Of a DNA stretch of 18,617 nucleotides, positions 1 through 5,603 are shown piece by piece. Both the position numbers and the translations under genes were made by a program. The DNA lies in the NCBI GenBank assembly GCA_035620895.1, contig DASPFY010000024.1, positions 1 to 18,617 of the forward strand. Direction: 5' to 3'. The notes beneath the pieces are model-generated. The model saw only the letters and a list, made by a program, of their open reading frames with translations, was not told the DNA's origin and searched no databases. Position 1 is the stretch's first letter. Each line of letters starts with the position of its first letter. Source of the DNA: TA-21 sp035620895 (lineage in GTDB: Archaea > Thermoproteota > Nitrososphaeria > Nitrososphaerales > Nitrososphaeraceae).

Positions 1-267
1 AATGTACAAAATTCATACTTGTCGTATTGGGGTTCTCCACAAAGATTCACAGAAAATTATGCAAGAGCAGTAAGCAATACTACAGACTATACAATCGCCG
101 TAACCAGAATTGCAAACAATAACCTGTTTGCATCTATGAATGCATGGAAAAATTCAGTACAGCACATAAGGGACAACGCAAAAGAATTTTCACGGCTGAA
201 TGCTAATGTCGCAAATACATTCGAGAACGTTGCAAGAGAAAACCTAAGAGAATTTTCGAGAGAATAA
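1..267 (+). CDS. C-terminal part of a small helical protein (5' end outside window)
   Basis: The reading frame is open from the first base of the window to a TAA at 265-267, so this is the 3' part of a gene whose start may lie upstream; an internal TTG at 19 is the first possible start visible. The 88 visible residues are rich in Asn, Ala, Arg and Phe and have the spacing of long amphipathic helices (for example the stretch around SVQHIRDNAKEFSRLNANVA). No membrane segment, cysteine or catalytic motif is seen. The composition recalls phasin-like or other coiled-coil proteins, but I do not recognise the family and assign no function. A good hairpin terminator follows 15 bases after the stop, which supports this as a real transcribed gene. 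Confidence 0.6.
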   Translation, partial: NVQNSYLSYWGSPQRFTENYARAVSNTTDYTIAVTRIANNNLFASMNAWKNSVQHIRDNAKEFSRLNANVANTFENVARENLREFSRE

Positions 268-281
268 GCACAACATCGTGA

Positions 282-320
282 TAGATTAATAAAAATTAAT
301 CTATTCACTCTTAATTTTTT
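282..320 (+). terminator. Hairpin plus T-tract terminator
   Basis: A perfect 9-bp stem (TAGATTAAT at 282-290, loop AAAA, ATTAATCTA at 295-303) is followed by a T-rich run at 311-320. It lies just after the stop of the gene ending at 267. Archaeal termination depends mainly on the T tract, so the hairpin may be secondary. Confidence 0.6.
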
Positions 321-358
321 TATAATAATAAAACACAATATTTCATTTCTCTGACCCC

Positions 359-448
359 TTACTCTTCCTTCTTATGTTTCTCTACATGGTCACAAACTAG
401 AGAGAATTTTTGCACAACTTGTCCACAGATGAAACGAGTCCGCTTCAT
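359..448 (-). CDS. Possible 29-residue micro-protein
   Basis: An ATG frame on the minus strand encodes 29 residues with Cys8, Cys19 and His21 and a charged, Lys/Glu-rich tail. An AAGGT element lies about 12 nt before the ATG. The length is too short for the frame alone to be convincing. It is listed because the window holds several other tiny Cys-containing proteins. No family is recognised. Confidence 0.22.
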   Translation of the reverse strand: MKRTRFICGQVVQKFSLVCDHVEKHKKEE

Positions 449-542
449 GTTTTCATTAACCTTTTTACGGAAAATTACAGTGAAAAAGGTATGATATCAA
501 GATAATCTCTTGCAGTCATTTGAGTTTTTCGACTGAGAAAGG

Positions 543-562
543 TTTATTTTTAATATTTAATA
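543..562 (+). promoter_or_regulatory. TATA-box region of the zinc-ribbon gene at 587
   Basis: An AT-only run (TTTATTTTTAATATTTAATA) sits about 25-40 nt before the GTG start at 587. That spacing fits an archaeal TATA box driving a leaderless or nearly leaderless mRNA. Confidence 0.5.
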
Positions 563-586
563 CACCTCTTCACGACTAATAATTCT

Positions 587-901
587 GTGTTTGGATTGGA
601 GTTATGTCCAAAATGCAAAAAGGGTCATCTATATCCTGTGGTGACCGCTAGTGTTAGCGCAGAACCAAAAGGCCACTTTAAAGAAACTGGGGGCATTAGA
701 GAATACGGATGCGATATTTGCGGTTATAAGCAAAAAGTAGCAAAACAAAGGCAAAATGTGGACGTAAAAGATAAGGCAAGTATCAGCGTAAAGAAGACTA
801 AAAAACCAAAACCAAAAACCAAAACCAAAACCAAAAACAAAACCAAAAACAAAACCAAAAACAAAACCAAAAACAAAGAGAAAAAGGGAATAAATAATTA
901 A
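587..901 (+). CDS. Small zinc-ribbon protein with a Lys-rich repeat tail
   Basis: This encodes a 104-residue protein in two parts. Residues 1-50 form a rubredoxin-like zinc ribbon with CPKC (Cys7, Cys10) and CDIC (Cys42, Cys45), and a GHFKETGG-type segment between the knuckles. Residues 69-100 are low-complexity Lys/Thr/Asn/Pro repeats built on TKTK and NKTK, strongly basic and probably disordered. The gene starts at GTG 587, 25-40 nt after an AT-rich box; a TTG at 596 would lose only three residues. Such a ribbon with a basic tail could bind nucleic acid, but that is inference. The tail is encoded by an A/C-rich tandem repeat that can change length by slippage. The frame on the other strand is a shadow (FGFVFG repeats). 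Confidence 0.75.
   Translation: MFGLELCPKCKKGHLYPVVTASVSAEPKGHFKETGGIREYGCDICGYKQKVAKQRQNVDVKDKASISVKKTKKPKPKTKTKTKNKTKNKTKNKTKNKEKKGINN
800..877 (+). repeat. A/C-rich 6/12-nt tandem repeat inside a coding region
   Basis: Units ACCAAA and then AAAACCAAAAAC repeat in tandem and keep the reading frame, giving the KTKT / KTKN tail of the zinc-ribbon protein. The unit length is a multiple of three, so changes of copy number would not shift the frame. Confidence 0.8.
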
Positions 902-1357
902 GTTTACATAAAGAAGGACCAACTTCATATTCTGGTTTGTTAGATGTGCAAATGTATTACTACTTTTTCATCCTGGCGTGACACATTCCTCAAATTGGGT
1001 CCACTCAATTAGTTCCACCATTGTTAACCATTTTATAATTTTTTGATATAATATAAAGCCCAAGACACGCTCATCAGTTTCTTATCTTAAAAAATGAGGT
1101 AACTTTTTATAGTTTGGTCTCTCGTAAAGATATCCAAAATCTCAATCGTCTTATGGGTCCTCGACATATTGGTTTCAGGCTCTCCTTGGACCCATCAGAC
1201 ATCTTGTAAAATTCTAACAGTATTGCTATTGTTTATTTCTGCTTGAATTTCTGAATGTCATCGTAGGTAAACGCCCGTTTATTCGCTTTCCTTTTCTAAG
1301 ATTAAGGTCATTTAGACAAGAATTTTATGCTTCAAGTTTCAATATTTAGAATAAGAA
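902..1357. other. Intergenic stretch, 456 bp, with a possible untranslated transcript
   Basis: No convincing protein gene is seen. It contains a strong TATA-like run at about 1035-1057 and an 8-bp inverted repeat, ATGGGTCC (1153-1160) with GGACCCAT (1188-1195). Together these could mark a small RNA on the plus strand. The remainder is unremarkable AT-rich sequence. Confidence 0.4.
1153..1195 (+). repeat. 8-bp inverted repeat (stem-loop candidate)
   Basis: ATGGGTCC at 1153-1160 is the exact reverse complement of GGACCCAT at 1188-1195, with a 27-nt loop. It lies about 100 nt downstream of a TATA-like box in a region without a gene. Confidence 0.45.
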
Positions 1358-1504
1358 ATGAAATGTCCTGTATGCAGTTCGGAAGTAAAAGAACTATACA
1401 ATCTCAACACCGAAGCAGACGAGTTCAAATGCTTTGGATGTCATCTTAAAGATCTCGATCACAGAGTGAGGAGACTGGAGAGACAGGAGAATAATAATGA
1501 ATAA
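1358..1504 (+). CDS. 48-residue zinc-ribbon micro-protein
   Basis: An ATG frame encodes 48 residues: CPVC at residues 3-6, CFGC at 25-28, then an acidic and basic helical tail (DHRVRRLERQE). Two CxxC knuckles 18 residues apart are the usual layout of a minimal zinc ribbon, and the tail looks like a short amphipathic helix. A TATA-like TTTTATGC lies about 30 nt upstream, so the transcript could be nearly leaderless. A second tiny Cys/His protein follows 33 nt downstream on the same strand, so the two may be co-transcribed. The role is unknown; nucleic-acid or protein binding through zinc is the generic guess. Confidence 0.65.
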   Translation: MKCPVCSSEVKELYNLNTEADEFKCFGCHLKDLDHRVRRLERQENNNE

Positions 1505-1537
1505 TATTTATTTCACTTCTCAAAAACGATTACTTCA

Positions 1538-1693
1538 ATGACCAATATGATAGATATGTGTAACTGTGGACATACCAGACTTGATCATGTCAATCAAATA
1601 GGTCCGGTTCCTACAGGTCGATGTGGAATATGCAAATTGCAATTTCATTTTTCTCCAATTCAGTATCCGCAACATCAACATTTATTTGTATAA
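1538..1693 (+). CDS. 51-residue CxCGH / CxxC micro-protein
   Basis: An ATG frame encodes 51 residues with CNCGH at 8-12, a His at 17, CGIC at 29-32 and a His-rich end. The order Cys-x-Cys-Gly-His ... Asp-His ... Cys-x-x-Cys looks like one small metal site, with cysteines and histidines as ligands. The start could also be the ATG at 1547 or 1556, since Met1, Met4 and Met7 are all in frame. It follows the zinc-ribbon gene at 1358 and its last 83 bases overlap the end of a minus-strand gene. I do not recognise a named family. Confidence 0.6.
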   Translation: MTNMIDMCNCGHTRLDHVNQIGPVPTGRCGICKLQFHFSPIQYPQHQHLFV

Positions 1694-1859
1694 TCAGAAG
1701 AACGTTATCTGGTTTGGTAAGATACACGTAAACACTAGAAGACCTGGGTTCGGTCTTATTTACCGAAATCCGACCATGTACATTATCAATCTCTTTTTTT
1801 ACCCTTTCGAGTGTTCTTAAACAAATGTCTAGAACGATATTCAAGATATAGTTATCCAA
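1611..1859 (-). CDS. Small hypothetical protein, 82 residues
   Basis: A TTG frame on the minus strand starts 6 nt after the stop of the gene at 1866-2084, with AGGTAG about 7 nt upstream as a possible ribosome site. That spacing suggests a two-gene unit with coupled translation. The protein looks like a small alpha/beta domain: an N-terminal helix (LDICLRTLERVKKEID) and then beta-like strands (VYVYLTKPDNVLLIIQINVDV). No cysteine or catalytic motif is seen. The 3' end overlaps the plus-strand gene at 1538-1693. No family is recognised. Confidence 0.45.
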   Translation of the reverse strand: MDNYILNIVLDICLRTLERVKKEIDNVHGRISVNKTEPRSSSVYVYLTKPDNVLLIIQINVDVADTELEKNEIAICIFHIDL

Positions 1860-1865
1860 TACTTT

Positions 1866-2084
1866 CTACCTATTTCCTTTCTTCTCTACCAATGCATCTT
1901 CTCTAATTTCGTCCAGATTTTTCCGGGAGTCAATGTAAATCCTTTGTAATTCGAAGAGACTAGTATATCGTAATTTCAGGTTGTTAATCTCCGCCATTTT
2001 ATTGAACATTGAATTTTTATTTAACATGTATTGAACATAAACACGGTAATTCCTTTCAAATTTAATAGGTTTATACAGATACAA
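1866..2084 (-). CDS. Small hypothetical protein, up to 72 residues
   Basis: A minus-strand frame opens at TTG 2084; an ATG at 2030 is an alternative start and would give 54 residues. An AT-rich box at about 2092-2103 would place transcription near 2070, which favours the internal ATG. The protein is charged and probably helical (LFELQRIYIDSRKNLDEIRED) with no cysteines or membrane segment. It is the first gene of a likely pair with the gene at 1611-1859 and is divergent from the cobalamin-binding protein gene at 2124. Function unknown. Confidence 0.45.
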   Translation of the reverse strand: MYLYKPIKFERNYRVYVQYMLNKNSMFNKMAEINNLKLRYTSLFELQRIYIDSRKNLDEIREDALVEKKGNR

Positions 2085-2123
2085 AACAGCTATTTAATAT
2101 AATTAGTAATTTTACAATTTGTA

Positions 2124-3056
2124 ATGTTTACTCGGATTGTTTCATTTCTTCCTAGTGCAACAGAGATTCTTTATTTGTTGGAATGTCAGGATTCATTATA
2201 TGGTGTTACTCACCAATGTAATTTTCCTTCTGAAGCACGGAACAAACCTCAGGTCATAAGGTCTGTTTTTGATTCCGACTCAATGACAAGTTTACAAATA
2301 GAAGAAAAAATCCAGAAACTTACAAAGCTACAAAATGATATTTTTATAATAAACTACGACATGTTAAAAAAAATACAGCCGGACCTTATCATATCTCAGG
2401 GATTATGTGATGTATGTTCACCTCACGATAAAGAAATGGATAAAATAATTCAATTCCTGGATGATAAACCTGATACCCTAGTGCTTGATCCGCATACTGT
2501 TGATGATGTAGTACAAAATGTTATAGATATTGCTAAAAAGGTTGGGAAGGAGAATGAAGGTTTAGAAATTAAAACATCCCTGTTAAGAAAAATTGAAAAT
2601 ATTGCGAGTGCTAGCAAAGATAAAAAACCAAAAGTAATTTGTCTGGAATGGTTTGATCCATTTTACATATGTGGTCACTGGGTTCCTCAAATGGTTGAAA
2701 TGTCGGGAGGCATTAATGGAATCAGTAAGACTGGAGAGCGTTCTCATAAGATAAAGTTATCCCAAATAACTCAGTTCGATCCTGACATCTTGATTCTTTT
2801 ACCCTGTGGATTTAACCTTGATAGGGTATTGCAGGAATACGTTTCTCTACAAAGAAATCAAGATTGGAATTCTTTAAGAGCAGTTCAAAATGACATGGTT
2901 TTTGCGGTAGACGCTCTGTCATATTTTAGCAGACCCAGCCCAAGAATCATTACTGGTATTGAAATACTCGCCAAAATTATCAATCCAAATTCATTTGCAA
3001 ATTTGGTTGTTCCAATAAACTCGTACAGTAGATTAAAAAGGAATCTGATAAAATAG
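2124..3056 (+). CDS. BtuF-like cobalamin-binding protein (TroA fold), no signal peptide
   Basis: This 310-residue protein belongs to the periplasmic-binding-protein family of the BtuF / FecB type (COG0614). The N-terminal lobe begins at once with the family's first strand (IVSFLPSATEIL, residues 5-16), followed by GVTHQCNFP, a GLCDVCSP loop with Cys95 and Cys98, and the long connecting helix near 140-170. The C-terminal lobe contains a GHWVPQMVEMSGG segment and PDILILLPCGF. Family members normally carry a signal peptide or lipobox, but here none precedes the first strand, and the ATG at 2124 lies close to an AT-rich promoter. The protein is therefore probably cytoplasmic, and may bind cobalamin or a precursor inside the cell; the ligand is inference. 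No BtuC or BtuD partner lies nearby. Divergent from 2084, convergent with rpsJ. Confidence 0.8.
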   Translation: MFTRIVSFLPSATEILYLLECQDSLYGVTHQCNFPSEARNKPQVIRSVFDSDSMTSLQIEEKIQKLTKLQNDIFIINYDMLKKIQPDLIISQGLCDVCSPHDKEMDKIIQFLDDKPDTLVLDPHTVDDVVQNVIDIAKKVGKENEGLEIKTSLLRKIENIASASKDKKPKVICLEWFDPFYICGHWVPQMVEMSGGINGISKTGERSHKIKLSQITQFDPDILILLPCGFNLDRVLQEYVSLQRNQDWNSLRAVQNDMVFAVDALSYFSRPSPRIITGIEILAKIINPNSFANLVVPINSYSRLKRNLIK

Positions 3057-3078
3057 TCAAAAGAAAATAAGGCTATTT

Positions 3079-3387
3079 TTACGTTAAAGAAACTTCGATG
3101 TAAACATCGTCGGGGATTTTCAATCGCATTAATTGTCTGATTGATCTATCGTCTGCGCCTAGATCTATCACCCGTCTGTGAATCCTTAGTTCATATTTAT
3201 CCCAGGTATTGGTACCTTGCCCGCAAGGTGATTTTCTCGTAACGACTTTCATCTTCTTAGTCGGAAGTGGATGTGGCCCTCTAAATTTAATCCCATTTTT
3301 TTCGCCTATTCCTTTTATCTCATGACATACATTTTCTAGCATGACTAGATTGGTACTGGTTAATTTGATGCGGGCTTCCTGAGTCAT
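3079..3387 (-). CDS. rpsJ: 30S ribosomal protein uS10 (S10)
   Basis: The 102-residue protein matches uS10 over its whole length: the N-terminal strand ARIKLTSTN, the loop GPHPLPTKK that reaches into the 30S head, and the C-terminal PDDVYIEVSL strand. It binds 16S rRNA in the head of the small subunit near uS3, uS9 and uS14. The gene starts 9 nt after the EF-1A stop, on the same strand, in the conserved archaeal tuf-rpsJ order, so it is almost certainly made from the EF-1A transcript. The length is usual for archaea. Confidence 0.97.
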   Translation of the reverse strand: MTQEARIKLTSTNLVMLENVCHEIKGIGEKNGIKFRGPHPLPTKKMKVVTRKSPCGQGTNTWDKYELRIHRRVIDLGADDRSIRQLMRLKIPDDVYIEVSLT

Positions 3388-3396
3388 TAATAGGAC

Positions 3397-4713
3397 TCAC
3401 TTTTTGGCACTTGGGTCGTATTTTTCTATAATAGACTTTACGACGCCAGCAGCTATTGTTGTTCCCATATCTCTTAACGCAAATCTACCAATCTCTGGAA
3501 ATTCTTTGAATGTTTCTATAGCAAGAGGTCTAACTGGTTTTATTCTCACAATTGCTGCGTCACCAGTCTTTAGAAACTTTGGTTTTTCTTCGACAGCTCC
3601 ACCGGTTTTTGGATCGATTTTCGCGACAAATTCAGACAAGGTAGCTGCAACTTGCGCAGTATGAGCATGAAGTACGGGTGTATAGCCCGGAGCCATTGCA
3701 GTGGGATGGTGGATAATTATTATTTGTGCTTCAAATTCTCTTGCAGCATTGGGTGGATTGTCTACAGGTCCAATCACATCTCCGCGCTTGATTGATTTCT
3801 TATCCACACCTCTGAGGTTGAACCCAATATTATCACCAGATTCTGCAGATTCCATCTGGGTATGATGAGTTTCTATTGACTTAATTTCTCCAGTCACGCC
3901 TGATGGCATTACAATAACCTTTTGATTGGCCTTTAGAACTCCTGTTTCAACTCTGCCAACAGGTACCGTACCAACCCCCGTGATGGAATAAACATCTTGA
4001 ATCGGTATCCTGAGTGGTTTTCCTAATGGTTTTTCGGGAGGTTCGAATAGGTCGAGTGTTTCAGCTAACGTAGGTCCCTTGTACCAGGACATATTTTCTG
4101 ATTTCTTTAATAGGTTATCACCTTTCCAGCCTGATACAGGGATAAAGCTTATTTTTGAAACATTATAGCCTACCAATTTTAACATTTTTTCCACTATTTC
4201 CTTAACTTCATTATAACGTGCTTCTGAATATCCTGAATCGTCCATTTTGTTCAATGCAACTACGATTTGTCCTACTCCAAGTGTCCTTGACAAGAATGCA
4301 TGTTCTCTAGCTTGTCCCCCTGGATCAGTAGCCGCCTCAGTCTCACCTGGCTTTACCGATACCACTAGAATTGCAACATCAGCTTCTGATGCTCCAGTTA
4401 TCATATTTTTGATAAAATCTCTGTGACCAGGAGCGTCGATCAAGGTGTAAAAGTATTTAGAAGTTTCAAATTTTTGAAATGCCAGATCTATTGTAATTCC
4501 TCTTTCTCGCTCATCCTTTATGCTATCTAACACCCAAGCGTACTTGAAAGTGTCACCTTTTCCGGTTTCTTCAGATTCCTTGGCAAAAGAATCAATAGTT
4601 CTTTGATCGATGACTCCCATATCCACTAATAAATGACCCACAATAGTCGATTTACCATTATCAACGTGTCCCACAACCACAAGATTCATGTGGGGTTTTT
4701 TACTTGCGCTCAT
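3397..4713 (-). CDS. tuf: Translation elongation factor 1-alpha (aEF-1A)
   Basis: This 438-residue GTPase brings aminoacyl-tRNA to the ribosomal A site. All G motifs are visible: G1 GHVDNGKST (15-23), G2 RGITID (71-76), G3 DAPGH (93-97), G4 NKMD (155-158) and the G5 SGW (194-196). Asn in G1 is the usual archaeal form of the bacterial GHVDHGKT. Beta-barrel domain 2 (IQDVYSITGVGTVPVGRVETG region) and domain 3 follow, ending in a Lys-rich tail. Length is normal. A TATA-like box about 25-30 nt before the ATG suggests a leaderless, strongly expressed message that continues into rpsJ. Confidence 0.98.
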   Translation of the reverse strand: MSASKKPHMNLVVVGHVDNGKSTIVGHLLVDMGVIDQRTIDSFAKESEETGKGDTFKYAWVLDSIKDERERGITIDLAFQKFETSKYFYTLIDAPGHRDFIKNMITGASEADVAILVVSVKPGETEAATDPGGQAREHAFLSRTLGVGQIVVALNKMDDSGYSEARYNEVKEIVEKMLKLVGYNVSKISFIPVSGWKGDNLLKKSENMSWYKGPTLAETLDLFEPPEKPLGKPLRIPIQDVYSITGVGTVPVGRVETGVLKANQKVIVMPSGVTGEIKSIETHHTQMESAESGDNIGFNLRGVDKKSIKRGDVIGPVDNPPNAAREFEAQIIIIHHPTAMAPGYTPVLHAHTAQVAATLSEFVAKIDPKTGGAVEEKPKFLKTGDAAIVRIKPVRPLAIETFKEFPEIGRFALRDMGTTIAAGVVKSIIEKYDPSAKK

Positions 4714-4731
4714 TAGATTAAAAGCGATAAT

Positions 4732-4748
4732 AGGGCTTTATTTGTATT
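4732..4748 (-). promoter_or_regulatory. Promoter of the tuf-rpsJ unit
   Basis: On the minus strand the sequence ATACAAATAAAGCCC contains a TATA-like AAATAAAG about 23-30 nt before the EF-1A ATG. A short inverted repeat (GTATTT / AAATAC, 4744-4759) overlaps its upstream side. Confidence 0.55.
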
Positions 4749-4832
4749 TCGTTAAATACGAAGCAACAAATCTTAGACCATTAGTTACTAGTCGAGATAC
4801 TAAATATTGCTTGCATTTACGTTTTCCAATAT

Positions 4833-5174
4833 CTATACCCTATCATAGTCGTCTTCAATTCTTACAATATCGTTTTCATCGAAGTTGCCATAAGAAATTT
4901 CTAAAACAATACAACCAGAACTGCTCGCCTGAATTCTATGCTTTGCACCAGATGGAATTATGATATTATCCCCTTCATTGATGGATGATTTCTTGTTCTG
5001 AACTTCAACCGTACCAGAACCCGCAACTATTTTCCAAAACTCCTTTCGATTATTATGATATTGAAGACTCAATCGCGACCCAGGTTTTATGTAAAGTAAT
5101 TTTACTGTGCATTGTTCATTCTCGTTGAATTTTTCAAAAGATCCCCATGGCCGTTTTTCCGAGTAAACTTCCAC
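4833..5174 (-). CDS. Single-domain cupin, phosphomannose isomerase type II-like
   Basis: The 113-residue protein equals the isolated C-terminal cupin of ManC-type mannose-1-phosphate guanylyltransferase / phosphomannose isomerase. It opens with the family signature RPWGSFEKF (8-16), then the metal motif region LQYHNNRKEFWKIVAGSG (37-54) and IPSGAKHRI (73-81). Family members usually carry H-x-H-R-x-E; here the second His is Asn (H40, N42, R43, E45), leaving His40, Glu45 and His79 as likely metal ligands. It probably isomerises or binds a sugar phosphate for surface glycan synthesis, but the altered motif makes activity uncertain. The start is GTG at 5174; an AT-rich box about 20-30 nt upstream supports it as a leaderless start. 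Confidence 0.82.
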   Translation of the reverse strand: MEVYSEKRPWGSFEKFNENEQCTVKLLYIKPGSRLSLQYHNNRKEFWKIVAGSGTVEVQNKKSSINEGDNIIIPSGAKHRIQASSSGCIVLEISYGNFDENDIVRIEDDYDRV

Positions 5175-5189
5175 AAAAAAACAATGGAA

Positions 5190-5206
5190 AAGTATAATTT
5201 AATTAT
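5190..5206 (-). promoter_or_regulatory. TATA box of the cupin gene
   Basis: On the minus strand AATTAAATTATAC lies about 20-30 nt before the GTG start at 5174, the normal spacing for a leaderless archaeal transcript. Confidence 0.5.
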
Positions 5207-5274
5207 TGTCATATTATCTATAGTAAAAAATATACAATTGTTGCTTTGAATTACAATTATTACCTGAATCTTCA

Positions 5275-5454
5275 ATGTGTATTTGCAATAATCATGGCGA
5301 TTGCAAAGGATTGATAATGGAGGAGGAAGTATTGAAAAATTTCTGTTGCTGTAATTGTCACGATGGCAGTTATCAATTAATCAGAAATTCAATTGCAGCT
5401 AACAAAATTGACAGTCTTGGCATTTCCGGTACAAATCAAAATATGGATTACTAA
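5275..5454 (+). CDS. 59-residue Cys-rich micro-protein
   Basis: An ATG frame encodes 59 residues with cysteines at 2, 4, 10, 24, 25, 26 and 28 and histidines at 7 and 29. The CIC and CCCNCH clusters would be very unlikely in random AT-rich sequence. The pattern fits a small metal-binding fold, perhaps one or two zinc sites, followed by an uncharacterised tail of about 30 residues. A TATA-like AAAAATATAC lies 40-50 nt upstream. The gene stands alone, divergent from the cupin and convergent with ileS. No family is recognised. Confidence 0.6.
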   Translation: MCICNNHGDCKGLIMEEEVLKNFCCCNCHDGSYQLIRNSIAANKIDSLGISGTNQNMDY

Positions 5455-5603
5455 TATAGAGTTCTAATACCAGCCATAAATCTAAATAACCACAAGAATA
5501 TTTTCAAGACAGAAATACAAATCTATACAAGTTGATCCAATAATTAATGAAGTATCGGTAGTTAATACGTTGCCAACATTCCTAATATTGGGAACAATAT
5601 TTC

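Larger units (their letters stand above)
268..586. other. Intergenic stretch, 319 bp
   Basis: It holds the terminator at 282-320, the doubtful micro-ORF at 359-448 on the minus strand, and the promoter of the next gene at its right end. Nothing else is recognised. Confidence 0.6.

Noticed and set aside
87..338. 83-codon minus-strand frame opposite the first gene
   Set aside because: Shadow of the plus-strand coding region and its terminator; no recognisable protein features.
629..928. 99-codon minus-strand frame with FGFVFG repeats
   Set aside because: It is the complement of the A/C-rich repeat in the zinc-ribbon gene; the composition reflects the repeat and not a protein.
1107..1202. 31-codon minus-strand ATG frame across the inverted repeat
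   Set aside because: Short, no conserved-looking motif, and it lies over a likely untranslated structure.
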